NCBI GenBank assembly: GCA_023381695.1
Contig: JAMCQP010000028.1
Coordinates: 1 to 42,138 of the forward strand
DNA length: 42,138 nt
Direction: 5' to 3'
Origin: Bacillota bacterium
GTDB taxonomy: Bacteria; Bacillota; UBA5301; JAMCQP01
The notes beneath the pieces are model-generated. The model was not told the origin of the DNA. It made no database searches and was given only the letters and a program-made list of their open reading frames with translations. Below, piece after piece: positions 15,330 through 24,909 of this stretch. The position numbers and the translations under genes are program-made. Each line of letters opens with the position of its first letter. The stretch's first letter is position 1.

Positions 15330-15404
15330 AGCGGATGACCGCGGGCGGCATTTTCGTTGCGAACAGCCGCTTCATCCGGCACGGCTTTATCCGACACATC
15401 TGAC

Positions 15405-15433
15405 AGTATACCATAATACCCGCTGGTTGTCAA
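15405..15433 (-). promoter_or_regulatory. Promoter of the Ser-Ser-Arg tRNA cluster
   Basis: On the minus strand a consensus TTGACA (15428-15433), 17-base spacer and TATACT (15405-15410) lie about 75 bases before tRNA-Ser(TGA). The cluster is therefore not dependent on serS transcription. Confidence 0.85.
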
Positions 15434-15484
15434 TATCGCCGCAACCCGCTGTCGTCGCAACCCGCATGCCGCGGCACTGTTTGG

Positions 15485-15509
15485 CCTCCAGATTCGTAGT
15501 CTGCAACTC
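15485..15509. repeat. Stray copy of the tRNA-Arg(ACG) anticodon arm
   Basis: 24 of 25 bases match 15068-15092 inside tRNA-Arg(ACG), in the same orientation, including the whole anticodon stem-loop. Nothing around it can form a tRNA. It lies between the tRNA-cluster promoter and serS. Confidence 0.8.
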
Positions 15510-15523
15510 CGCCCTGCAGATAC

Positions 15524-16804
<1,281 letters not shown>

Positions 16805-16848
16805 TCAGCTCCTTTTTGCTTCAGATCGTTTACATCCTTTTGCCAAAA

Positions 16849-16890
16849 TAAAAACCCCCCGTCCAGATAGGTTGCCCTACCGGGGACGAG
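16849..16890 (-). terminator. T-box terminator hairpin before serS
   Basis: On the minus strand CGTCCCCGGTAG pairs with CTATCTGGACGGGG and is followed by TTTTTAT at 16854-16848. This is the switchable terminator of the T-box. Confidence 0.85.
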
Positions 16891-17167
16891 AGGCTTCTCC
16901 CGCGTTGCCACCCCAATTGACGCGCCGGCTGCCGACTTCAACTCAAGCCACGTAAACCTTTACTCAGGCCAAACGTGGACCTGCCAGGCAATCACCTGCG
17001 CCATCCGCTTCATTGTGCTGTAACGGGCAAACCCGGCCGGCTTGACGGAATCAACCTTTTCACCGGCCCCTCCGGGGTGGATTCAGGCGCTTTGCCGGCT
17101 CGCACTGCCCGCCGGCTCTCTGACCGGGCCTTACTATCCCCGTCATCGAGGACTCCACGAACTATTG
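16849..17167 (-). promoter_or_regulatory. Serine T-box riboswitch leader of serS
   Basis: Read on the minus strand from about 17167. The T-box sequence GGGGTGGCAACGCGGG sits at 16899-16914, within the antiterminator region, with CGTCCCC of the competing terminator close behind. A stem-I specifier region reads GAA-TCC-A, with TCC (serine codon) at plus positions 17079-17081. Uncharged tRNA-Ser(GGA) should bind the specifier and the T-box bulge and prevent termination. The distance from promoter to terminator, about 320 bases, is normal for the class. Confidence 0.9.
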
Positions 17168-17172
17168 TCCCC

Positions 17173-17201
17173 AGCATAGCACAACCTGATAAAAAACGCA
17201 A
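17173..17201 (-). promoter_or_regulatory. Promoter of the serS T-box transcript
   Basis: On the minus strand TTGCGT (17196-17201), 17-base spacer and TATGCT (17173-17178), with the predicted start near 17167. Confidence 0.7.
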
Positions 17202-17345
17202 GAGAGATCGAAGAGAAAGTCAGGCGGGACAGTGGAAAGCGTAGGGGAAAACCCTGTATGCCCCGCTGGCAAAAGGGGCAAAGTAAAGAGGCCAATCAAA
17301 ATAAAAAGGCAAACAAGGCATTTTAGCAGTAAAGGAGGAAAAAAG

Positions 17346-17906
17346 GTGGTGCATCGGTACCAGGCTTATACCAGGCGTCCCGCCCCAGGCCCCGGCCGCG
17401 CCATGTCACGGCCGGCGCAACCTGCACAGGGAGGGCCGCCTGAAGCCGGAGGTCCCTTTCGCAACACAGAAAATCCCATGGACAAAGAATCTGCAGACAT
17501 CGAAAGGTATGGCAAATATGATGTACCCATCGAGCAGTTGGGGTTCACGGCGGGAGAACTGGCCAACCGGATTGTGGACACAGTGGAGACGTACATTACC
17601 GAGCTGGTGGAAAAACAGACCCGGGAAGGGTTTCGCCGGGAACTGACGCGGTATCTCTCCACACCCCCACCGGGAAAGCAGGCTTTTGCAGACCCGGCCG
17701 AAGACAAGTTCATAAATGATCAGATGTATTCAGCCTTCTGGGGGCCCCAAACCCCGGTCAACGCCAGGAAGGGATGGGACTCGCCCGATGAATGGCGTGT
17801 GCCGCCGGTCCCGAACATTCCGGACCAGGCGGATACCACCGCGGACACTGCTGCGGGCTCCACCGCGGATACCACGGATTTCGATCAAACACCTCCGCGC
17901 CATTGA
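17346..17906 (+). CDS. Protein of unknown function
   Basis: I do not recognise this family. The start is GTG 17346 (or the GTG directly after it), chosen because AAAGGAGG lies at 17331-17338; the frame is open from 17232 but has no site there. The product is about 186 aa. The first 45 residues are basic and Pro/Gly/Arg-rich. The middle (about residues 45-115, containing MDKESADIERYGKYD, TAGELANRIVDTVETYI and REGFRRELTRYL) looks like a compact helical domain. The tail is Asp/Thr/Ala-rich (DTTADTAAGSTADTTD). ATG 17478 is an alternative start that would give only the helical part. It is convergent with an MFS gene and divergent from the serS leader. Confidence 0.55.
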   Translation: MVHRYQAYTRRPAPGPGRAMSRPAQPAQGGPPEAGGPFRNTENPMDKESADIERYGKYDVPIEQLGFTAGELANRIVDTVETYITELVEKQTREGFRRELTRYLSTPPPGKQAFADPAEDKFINDQMYSAFWGPQTPVNARKGWDSPDEWRVPPVPNIPDQADTTADTAAGSTADTTDFDQTPPRH

Positions 17907-17964
17907 GGAACGCGAAATCACGCGGCAGAATCAGGGCGGCGTATGGGCGGGTTAACCTTGAGTG

Positions 17965-19275
17965 TTAAGGCCGGCCGCCCCTCCGGACCGCCGGTATCAG
18001 ATCCGCCGGGCTGATCCGACGGGCCGCCCGATCCTCCACCGTGCGCTTGAACATGTACCAGGCCATCATGCGCAGGATAAGGGAGAGCACCAAGACAAAC
18101 CGGATCCCGGCCAGATCCGCCAGAACGCCCCCCACCAGAGGGCCGACCGACTGGGCCAGCCCGTTCAGGGTGTTGTAGACGCCCACAAAGTGGGTGCGCC
18201 CCTGATCAGGTGTGACCTCGAGGAGCAGGTTGAAGTTCGCCAGGTTGTACCCTGCCCAGCCGAAACCGGCCAACAGCTGGATCACGGCCACATAACCCGG
18301 TGCGCCGATCAACGCCCACATCAGCGGCAAGAGAGCGTTCACGACGCCGGTGAGCACCATGATATTCCGGTTGCCGAAACGGTCCGCCAGAGTCCCCCAG
18401 TAGCGCTGGCCGATCATGGTGGTCAGGCTCACCAGAGCCGTCATGATTCCCCACTGGGATTCCGATCCACCCAGAGTTTTCACGAAGAAGACCGGGAAGA
18501 GCCCGGCGGGCACATAAACCGCGAAATTCCAGAGCATTGAGCTGTTGTTGAAGGCGGCAAACTTCCGGTTGGCCCGGAACATCTCGGCCAGGCCCTTGAG
18601 CCCCGGCTTGAACCCCGAGCTATTTTGTGCGCCGGTTACGCCGGACTCCGGTCCCACATGTACCATCGGCGGTTCGGGAATCAGCGCGAAGAAGTAGAGC
18701 GACACAAGGCCGGCCAGGAACGCGCCAACCGCCCCGATCTGATAGCCCGCCGGGAATGCCAGCCCCTTGATCAGGTACCCGGCCAGGATCGGCACCACAA
18801 AGGCCGCGACATTGATGACGATGTTCCGGATGGCGAAGAAGCTCCCGCGAATCCGGTAAGGGGTGATATCCGCCATCAGGGAGGTCCAGGCCGGCACCGT
18901 CAGGCTGGCGAAGATCCCGCGCAGGGTCAGAAGCGCGATAAAGACGTAGACCGCCCGGTAACCGGTATAAAAGAGGGGCACAAAGGCCGCGGGTATCCAG
19001 ATAAATCGCAGCCAGAACGACCCCAGGATCACCAGCCTCTTGCGCCTGCCCAGCCGTTCCGCCAGGGCCGCGCCCGGCACCTGCAGGATATTGGCGGATA
19101 GGTTGGGAAGTGCGGTTATCAGACCAATCTGGGAATTGTTCGCTCCCAGGGCGCTGCCGTATAGGGCCACAAAGGGCCCCAGGAAGTTATCGCTCACGGA
19201 CGCAAAAAAGCCGTCCCAGATGCTCATCTTCAAGGCCCGCCGGGCCTGCGGGCCGGAAAGTCTCTCCTGTTCCAT
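17965..19275 (-). CDS. MFS transporter
   Basis: A 436-aa membrane protein with about 12 hydrophobic segments in two halves. The loop between TM2 and TM3, ALAERLGRRKRLVILG, is the common MFS D/E-R-x-G-R-R-x motif. The matching loop in the second half, TLADRFGNRNIMVLTG, is also present. A central hydrophilic linker carries SGVTGAQNSSG. The overall pattern is that of drug/metabolite exporters, but no substrate can be assigned. The ribosome site is weak (GAAGAGAAG before ATG 19275). It lies downstream of glyA, separated by a hairpin terminator. Confidence 0.82.
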   Translation of the reverse strand: MEQERLSGPQARRALKMSIWDGFFASVSDNFLGPFVALYGSALGANNSQIGLITALPNLSANILQVPGAALAERLGRRKRLVILGSFWLRFIWIPAAFVPLFYTGYRAVYVFIALLTLRGIFASLTVPAWTSLMADITPYRIRGSFFAIRNIVINVAAFVVPILAGYLIKGLAFPAGYQIGAVGAFLAGLVSLYFFALIPEPPMVHVGPESGVTGAQNSSGFKPGLKGLAEMFRANRKFAAFNNSSMLWNFAVYVPAGLFPVFFVKTLGGSESQWGIMTALVSLTTMIGQRYWGTLADRFGNRNIMVLTGVVNALLPLMWALIGAPGYVAVIQLLAGFGWAGYNLANFNLLLEVTPDQGRTHFVGVYNTLNGLAQSVGPLVGGVLADLAGIRFVLVLSLILRMMAWYMFKRTVEDRAARRISPADLIPAVRRGGRP

Positions 19276-19352
19276 CTCTTCTCTTCGCTTTCTGTGTTTC
19301 TAAGCACTATATGTTTCGGCGTCCCCGGCATTAATCCTTTCGGAATAAATTA

Positions 19353-19393
19353 GAAACCAGGCGGCTGGCCTGGTTCATAATCCGCCTGGTTTC
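19353..19393 (-). terminator. Terminator at the end of the ychF-pdxST-glyA operon
   Basis: A perfect 12-bp stem (19353-19364 with 19382-19393, GAAACCAGGCGG/CCGCCTGGTTTC) lies nine bases after the glyA stop. A good T-run is on the plus side (CTTTTTA) and a weaker TAATTTATT on the minus side, so it may work in both directions. Confidence 0.7.
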
Positions 19394-19401
19394 CTTTTTA
19401 G

Positions 19402-20646
19402 CTACCCCGCAAAATCCGGGAAGCGCTCGCAGATGCCGGCCACTCTCCTTCTGGCGGCCGCCAGAACCTTCTCGGACGGTTCGGGAACCAGGACTTCATC
19501 CAAAATCCCGGCAATGCTCCTCATCTCCTCCTCACCCATGCCGCGGGTGGTTACCGCCGGCGTGCCCAGCCGGATCCCGCTGGTCACGTTCGGACCCTGC
19601 TCGTCGAAGGGGATGGTGTTCTTGTTGACGGTGACGCCAATCCGGTCAAGCACCTCTTCGGCCTGTTTGCCCGTGATTCCCCGGCCGATGACCTTGACCA
19701 GCATCAGATGGTTGTCGGTGCCGCCCGAAACCAGCTTGAACCCCTCCTGAATCAGGGCCTTCGCCAGAGCCGACGCATTGGCCACAATCCTCCGCTGGTA
19801 TTCCTTGAAGGGCGGTTCCAGCGCCTCCTTGAAGGCCACGGCCTTGGCGGCGATCACATGCATGAGGGGCCCGCCCTGGATGCCGGGGAAGATCGCCTTG
19901 TCAATCTCCCTGGCGTACTTCTCCTTGCACAGGATCATCCCGCCGCGCGGCCCCCGCAGCGTTTTGTGGGTGGTGGTGGTCACGAAATCCGCGTGGGGGA
20001 CCGGGCTGGGGTGAAGCCCCGCCGCCACCAGGCCGGCAACATGAGCCATATCCACCATCAGGTAGGTGCCCACCTCATCCGCGATAGCGCGCAACCTGGA
20101 AAAATCGAAGAAGCGCGGGTAAGCGCTGGCCCCGGCGACGATCAGCTTCGGCCGGTGTTCCTTTGCCAGCTTCTCCAGAGCGTCGTAGTCGATGGTTTCG
20201 GTCTGACGCTCCACCCCGTACGGCACAAAGTTGAACCAGACCCCGGAAAAATTCACCGGGCTCCCATGGGTAAGATGACCGCCGTGCGCCAGGTTCATCC
20301 CCAGCACCGTATCGCCCGGCTTTAAAATTGCAAAATATACCCCCATATTGGCCTGCGCCCCGGAATGGGGCTGCACATTGACATGCCCGGCTCCGAAGAG
20401 TTTCTTGGCCCGCTCCCGCGCCAGGTTTTCCACGATGTCCACATACTCGCAGCCACCGTAGTACCGTTTCCCGGGGTAGCCCTCCGCGTACTTGTTGGTC
20501 AGCACCGAGCCCTGCGCCGCTCGAACCGCCTTGCTCACAAAGTTTTCGGAGGCGATAAGCTCAATCTTGTCCACCTGGCGGTGCGCCTCTTTTTCCATGA
20601 CCTCGGCCACCTCGGGGTCCACCCTTGCGATCACCTCGTCCAGCAT
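19402..20646 (-). CDS. glyA: Serine hydroxymethyltransferase
   Basis: A 414-aa PLP enzyme that interconverts serine plus THF with glycine plus methylene-THF. Motifs: [12 protein letters not shown] near the N-terminus, [41 protein letters not shown], and [17 protein letters not shown] holding the PLP-binding Lys. ATG 20646 is chosen from family length; the frame runs upstream to 20715 into pdxT. It is the last gene of ychF-pdxS-pdxT-glyA, 37 bases after pdxT, so its cofactor is made by the genes just before it. Confidence 0.96.
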   Translation of the reverse strand: MLDEVIARVDPEVAEVMEKEAHRQVDKIELIASENFVSKAVRAAQGSVLTNKYAEGYPGKRYYGGCEYVDIVENLARERAKKLFGAGHVNVQPHSGAQANMGVYFAILKPGDTVLGMNLAHGGHLTHGSPVNFSGVWFNFVPYGVERQTETIDYDALEKLAKEHRPKLIVAGASAYPRFFDFSRLRAIADEVGTYLMVDMAHVAGLVAAGLHPSPVPHADFVTTTTHKTLRGPRGGMILCKEKYAREIDKAIFPGIQGGPLMHVIAAKAVAFKEALEPPFKEYQRRIVANASALAKALIQEGFKLVSGGTDNHLMLVKVIGRGITGKQAEEVLDRIGVTVNKNTIPFDEQGPNVTSGIRLGTPAVTTRGMGEEEMRSIAGILDEVLVPEPSEKVLAAARRRVAGICERFPDFAG

Positions 20647-20683
20647 TGGTCCACCAGCCCTTCCGATCTCTGATTTAATACGT

Positions 20684-21265
20684 CTAACCAACCGCCTCCC
20701 GGACCATATCCACAAAATAGCGGTGAACCCGGTCGTCGCCGGTCAATTCGGGATGAAAGGCCGCCACCAGGCGCCCTTCCTGCCGGGCCATGACCGCCTT
20801 GCCCTTATATTCCGCCAAAACTTCGACCCCGGGGTCCACCGACTCGATGTACGGGGCCCGGATAAAGACCGCGCGGAAGGGGGGCGGGCCGCCGACGGCC
20901 TCAATGACCAGATCGGCCTCGAAGCTGTCCACCTGCCTGCCGAAAGCGTTTCGCTGCACGTGGATGTCGATGAGGCTCAACCTGGGCTGCTCGCTCCCGA
21001 TAATATCCCTGGCCATCAGAATCAGGCCGGTGCAGGTGCCGAAGACCGGCATCCCGGCCTGAGCCCTTTCCCGGATCGCGTCATCCAGCCCGTATTTAAC
21101 CAGGAGCTTTCCCACCGTGGTGCTCTCGCCCCCCGGGATGATCAGCCCGTCGACGGTTTCCAGCTGCTCCTTCTTTTTGACCGCCAGCGCTTTCACGCCG
21201 CATGCTTCCACAGCATGAAGGTGCTCCGCCACATCGCCCTGGAGGGCCAGCACCCCAATCTGCAT
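20684..21265 (-). CDS. pdxT: Pyridoxal 5'-phosphate synthase glutaminase subunit
   Basis: A 193-aa class I glutamine amidotransferase that supplies ammonia to PdxS. Motifs: [26 protein letters not shown], the nucleophile in [11 protein letters not shown] (most homologs have GTCAG) and the catalytic FHPEL near the end. ATG 21265 follows AGAGGGA; an in-frame upstream ATG at 21286 would add seven residues. It lies 59 bases after pdxS in the same operon. Confidence 0.96.
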   Translation of the reverse strand: MQIGVLALQGDVAEHLHAVEACGVKALAVKKKEQLETVDGLIIPGGESTTVGKLLVKYGLDDAIRERAQAGMPVFGTCTGLILMARDIIGSEQPRLSLIDIHVQRNAFGRQVDSFEADLVIEAVGGPPPFRAVFIRAPYIESVDPGVEVLAEYKGKAVMARQEGRLVAAFHPELTGDDRVHRYFVDMVREAVG

Positions 21266-21324
21266 AAGATCAATCCCTCTGTTCATGGCCGAATTCGGCC
21301 GTAGAAATCATGCCTGGCGGCCTC

Positions 21325-22209
21325 TTACCAGCCGCGCCCCTGGATCCTCTCCTCGGCCTTGAGGCCGCCGGCGTAGATGCCCCGCATCGCCTCGCCGATC
21401 CCCTTGGACACCCTGGCCAAAAGCTCAGGATCGTCATAGTGAGTGGTGGCCTCCACGATGGCTTTGGCCCGCGCCGCCGGGTTGTCGGACTTGAAGATGC
21501 CCGAGCCCACGAAGATCCCATCGGCGCCGAGCTGCATCATCAGCGAGGCGTCCGCCGGGGTTGCCACGCCACCGGCGGCGAAGTTGACCACCGGCAGCCT
21601 GCCCGCCCGGGCCACCTCCTTGAGCGATTCATAGGGCGCGCCCAGCTCCTTGGCCGCCGTCATGAGCTCCTCCTCTGGAAGGTTCTGCACCCGGCGAATC
21701 TCGTCCATCACCGCCCGCATGTGGCGAACCGCCTCCACAATGTCGCCGGTGCCGGCTTCCCCCTTGGTGCGGATCATCGCCGCCCCCTCGCCGATCCGGC
21801 GCAGGGCCTCGCCCAGGTTGCGGGCGCCGCACACAAACGGCACCTTGAACTGGTGCTTGTTGATGTGGAAAGATTCGTCGGCCGGGGTGAGCACCTCACT
21901 CTCGTCGAGGTAGTCAACCCCCATGGCTTCGAGGATCTGGGCCTCCACAAAATGCCCGATGCGGGCCTTGGCCATCACCGGGATGGTCACCGCGTTCATG
22001 ATCGCCTCGATCACCGCCGGGTCGGCCATCCGCGCCACGCCGCCCGCCGCCCGGATATCGGCCGGGACCCGCTCCAGGGCCATCACCGCCACCGCGCCCG
22101 CCTCTTCGGCAATCCTGGCCTGCTCCGGGGTGGTGACGTCCATGATCACCCCGCCCTTCAACATCTCCGCCAGGCCCTTCTTGACCCGCCAGGTTCCCTT
22201 CTCTTCCAT
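21325..22209 (-). CDS. pdxS: Pyridoxal 5'-phosphate synthase lyase subunit
   Basis: A 294-aa TIM-barrel enzyme that builds PLP from ribose 5-phosphate, glyceraldehyde 3-phosphate and PdxT-derived ammonia. Catalytic residues are readable: Asp24 in GGVIMDV, the first Lys in [10 protein letters not shown] and the second in [11 protein letters not shown]. Length is exactly that of the family. GGAGGTAAGGCAGG precedes ATG 22209, and only 13 bases separate it from the ychF stop, so the two are cotranscribed. Confidence 0.98.
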   Translation of the reverse strand: MEEKGTWRVKKGLAEMLKGGVIMDVTTPEQARIAEEAGAVAVMALERVPADIRAAGGVARMADPAVIEAIMNAVTIPVMAKARIGHFVEAQILEAMGVDYLDESEVLTPADESFHINKHQFKVPFVCGARNLGEALRRIGEGAAMIRTKGEAGTGDIVEAVRHMRAVMDEIRRVQNLPEEELMTAAKELGAPYESLKEVARAGRLPVVNFAAGGVATPADASLMMQLGADGIFVGSGIFKSDNPAARAKAIVEATTHYDDPELLARVSKGIGEAMRGIYAGGLKAEERIQGRGW

Positions 22210-22222
22210 CCTGCCTTACCTC

Positions 22223-23311
22223 CTATACATTGAACCGAAAATTGATGATATCCCCGTCGGCGACTGTATACTCCTTCCCTTCCAGCCGGAAGAGGCCCTT
22301 TTCCCGGACTTTGGCCATCGAACCGCACTCCGCGAGATCCCGGTAGGCCACCACCTCGGCCCTGATAAACCCGCGCTCGATGTCCGAATGAATCTTGCCG
22401 GCCGCCTTTTTGGCACTGGTTCCCTTCTCGATGGTCCAGGCCTTCACCTCGTCCTCCCCCACCGTGAAGAAGGAGATCAATCCCAGACGGTAGTACACCG
22501 CCCGGGCCAGCCGCTCGATGCCGGTCTCCTTGAGGCCCAGGTCCTCCATAAACACCGCCCGGTCCCCGGGTTCCAGGTTGCTGATCTCCACCTCGATCTG
22601 GCCGCAGACCACGATCACCGGCACGTTGTTATTCCGGACCCATTCCTCCACTGCGGCCTTCCCGGGATATTCCCCGGCTTTGAATTGGGCCTCGTCCACA
22701 TTCATCACCAGGATCAGCGGTTTTTCGGTGAGAAAGGTGAAACTCCGGATCAGCGCCCGCTCCTCGTCGCTCAATTCCAGGCTGTGCAACGAGGTCTCGC
22801 TCTCCAGCGCCTCCTTGAGCCGCCGCATCAAGACCAGCTCCGCCTCGTTCTCCCTGGTCCGCTTCTTGGAGTTCTCCAGCCGCTCGATCCGCTTTTCGAT
22901 GACCTCCAGGTCCGCGAAGAGCAATTCCATGTTGACGGTCTCGATATCCCGCGCCGGGTCGATGGATCCCTCGACGTGCGGGACCTCCTCATGCGCGAAG
23001 GCCCGCACTACATGCACCAGCGCATCCACCGGCCGGATCGCCGTGAGAAACTGGTTGCCGACCCCCTCGCCCTGGCTCGCCCCCCTGACCAACCCGGGCA
23101 CATCCGTAAATTCGATCTGCGCGTAGATGGTCTTCCGGGGCTTATACATCTCGTTCAACCTGTCGATCCGGCCGTCCGGAACCCTGGCCACCCCCACATT
23201 GGCGTCCGTCTTGCCCGAAAAGAAGCTGGAAGTGCTGGTCTGGGCGTTGGTCAGCAGGTTGAAAAGCGTGGTCTTGCCCGCCGTGGGCAAACCCACAATA
23301 CCGATCTTCAT
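22223..23311 (-). CDS. ychF: YchF/OLA1-type ribosome-associated ATPase
   Basis: A 362-aa P-loop protein of the Obg-like family. The G1 loop is GLPTAGKTTLFN. The G3 region is FTDVPGLVRGASQGEGVGNQFL. The G4 motif is NVDEA, with Glu in the position that gives YchF its ATP preference. A coiled-coil insertion (VIEKRIERLENSKKR) and the TGS-like C-terminus (GKEYTVADGDIINFRFNV) complete the family plan. GGAGGAG precedes ATG 23311. It heads the ychF-pdxS-pdxT-glyA operon. Confidence 0.96.
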   Translation of the reverse strand: MKIGIVGLPTAGKTTLFNLLTNAQTSTSSFFSGKTDANVGVARVPDGRIDRLNEMYKPRKTIYAQIEFTDVPGLVRGASQGEGVGNQFLTAIRPVDALVHVVRAFAHEEVPHVEGSIDPARDIETVNMELLFADLEVIEKRIERLENSKKRTRENEAELVLMRRLKEALESETSLHSLELSDEERALIRSFTFLTEKPLILVMNVDEAQFKAGEYPGKAAVEEWVRNNNVPVIVVCGQIEVEISNLEPGDRAVFMEDLGLKETGIERLARAVYYRLGLISFFTVGEDEVKAWTIEKGTSAKKAAGKIHSDIERGFIRAEVVAYRDLAECGSMAKVREKGLFRLEGKEYTVADGDIINFRFNV

Positions 23312-23366
23312 CTTTCTCCTCCACCGTATCCCGGGAAATTTTCGCGCTCAGGTTCCTGCTCACAAC

Positions 23367-23375
23367 ATTATACCA
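23367..23375 (-). promoter_or_regulatory. Extended -10 promoter of the ychF operon
   Basis: On the minus strand TGG-TATAAT (23375-23367), a perfect -10 with the TGn extension, lies about 55 bases before ychF. I see no good -35. Confidence 0.6.
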
Positions 23376-23394
23376 CAAAATCTTCCACCGGGAA

Positions 23395-23415
23395 TAAAAA
23401 CTGCCGGATCCGGCA
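23395..23415 (-). terminator. Possible weak terminator after the gerA operon
   Basis: On the minus strand TGCCG-GATC-CGGCA (23415-23402) is followed by GTTTTTA. The stem is only five pairs. It lies between the gerAC stop and the ychF promoter. Confidence 0.4.
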
Positions 23416-23449
23416 AACTAAAAACTAAAATGCGGAGGAATATCGCAAA

Positions 23450-23614
23450 ATGAGCTTCGGCGCGCTTTTGGCAATCATGATTATCTCGGGCTATACCGTG
23501 CTTTATGGTTACCGGGTTGGACGCCAGGGGAACCGCTTCGGCGCGCTGGGGATCTTCCTGCTCTCCCTGGTCTCTACGGTCGTCCCCATCTACCTGCTCT
23601 TCTTCCGCCGCTAA
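23450..23614 (+). CDS. Small two-segment membrane protein of unknown function
   Basis: A 54-aa product with two hydrophobic helices (FGALLAIMIISGYTVLYGY and GALGIFLLSLVSTVVPIYLL) joined by the basic turn RVGRQGNRF and ended by FFRR. GGAGG lies at 23434-23438, 11 bases before ATG 23450, a long but workable spacing. The stop TAA interlocks with the gerAC stop on the other strand (shared bases 23612-23613). I do not know the family. The composition and clear hydrophobic pattern argue that it is real. Confidence 0.6.
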   Translation: MSFGALLAIMIISGYTVLYGYRVGRQGNRFGALGIFLLSLVSTVVPIYLLFFRR

Positions 23615-24909
23615 CGGGGCCGGATGGGTTCCACCATCATGCCAAGCCTTCGCAGATTCACCTTGGCGCTCACATCAATGCTGACCTGTGGATAAACATC
23701 CGGCCAATGGAACTTCTCCCACCGGTTGGGGGAAAGCTTCTCCCTGACCATTTCCCCAAAGCCAAAGATGTCCGACCCGTAGTCCTGCTGGGTCTTGCGG
23801 ATAGCCTGGACCGCTTCCTCACGCACCAGTCCGGCTGCCACCCGCTCCACCCTTTGCAAGGATTTTACGCCCATCAGCCTGGATACGCCCTCGATCTCTC
23901 CGTAATCCACGTCCAGAACGAGGCGTACCTCAAAGCGCGGGGGATCCCCCAGATCCTTTACCCGAACCCGCCGGTAGGCTTCGCGGATGAGCAGGGAAAT
24001 CCACTTATCAGGCTCAAAGGGATTGGGCACCACCAGGATCCCCCTCCGGAGCCGGCCGGTGATCATCATATATCCCCGGGTCTCCTCCTCGTTCAATTCT
24101 CCCACGAGCCGGTCCTTCCGAAAGACCGCCAGCCCGCCCAGATTGGCAGCCCTGGCGGGCGCTTCCGTGGCGCCGCCCTCGTCCCCTCTACCACCCGGGC
24201 CAGGGTTTCCCGACCGTTCCCCCCCCTTCTCCACTCGAATGATCGGCGCCACGGCTTCCATCCCGCGCGTTTCCAGGCCCTGTACAAAGTCATTCACCTG
24301 GATGAACGGAATCCGGCCCATCCGGTTGTCCTCCCGGACCAGATTCTCCAGGTAGTTGCTGGGGTTGGCCTCTTGCTGGGGTTGAATCTTCAGGATATCC
24401 GCGGCCTTCCCGTTGCTCACCAGCACAAACATGGAACGGCGCATCTCCCGCCAGCGGGTCAGAAGGTGCACATGATTTTCCAGGCCCTTTTTGGCAAGGT
24501 CGTTCCCAAAGATCACCATCTTGTTGTGCAGAAAAGAGAGTCGCCGGTCGGAGGTGGCCTGAAATCTGTCTATGGCATCCAGGATAGTTCTCCCGGAAAC
24601 CGTCTTGACGAGAACCGGCGGCCCCTGGCTCCCTCCTCCCGCCCCGCCGCCCCCGCCCCCGCCTCCGCCTCCGCCCAGCTTCGCCGGGACGGCAATCTGG
24701 GCGGTGAGCAAGATCTGTCCATCCTGACCCGCGTCAACCCCCATGGCCAGCACAAAGCCCAACTCTTCCAGCTCGCGTTTATCCCAGCAACCGGCAAGCA
24801 GACCGGCGGATATGAGACCCACGACCAGGCCAGCCAGGAGCTTTCTCGGAAAAGCTCCGAACCCTTTTCTTAATAACGTTAAAACCGCTCCCATCCACCG
24901 ATCAAACAC
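23611..24909 (-). CDS. Spore germination lipoprotein, Ger(x)C/GerAC family
   Basis: A 432-aa C component of a GerA-type nutrient receptor. After a basic N-terminus and hydrophobic segment, the lipobox LLAGC (Cys about 41) is followed by WDKRELEELGFVLAMGVD, the family's usual start of the mature protein. Family segments include FLHNKMVIFGNDLAKKGL and VKDLGDPPRFEVRLVLDVDYGEIEG. Residues 78-93 are an almost uninterrupted run of glycines, unusual for the family. GTG 24909 overlaps the gerAB stop by eight bases; an ATG five codons in is an alternative. It is the last gene of the gerAA-AB-AC operon. Confidence 0.92.
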   Translation of the reverse strand: MFDRWMGAVLTLLRKGFGAFPRKLLAGLVVGLISAGLLAGCWDKRELEELGFVLAMGVDAGQDGQILLTAQIAVPAKLGGGGGGGGGGGAGGGSQGPPVLVKTVSGRTILDAIDRFQATSDRRLSFLHNKMVIFGNDLAKKGLENHVHLLTRWREMRRSMFVLVSNGKAADILKIQPQQEANPSNYLENLVREDNRMGRIPFIQVNDFVQGLETRGMEAVAPIIRVEKGGERSGNPGPGGRGDEGGATEAPARAANLGGLAVFRKDRLVGELNEEETRGYMMITGRLRRGILVVPNPFEPDKWISLLIREAYRRVRVKDLGDPPRFEVRLVLDVDYGEIEGVSRLMGVKSLQRVERVAAGLVREEAVQAIRKTQQDYGSDIFGFGEMVREKLSPNRWEKFHWPDVYPQVSIDVSAKVNLRRLGMMVEPIRPR

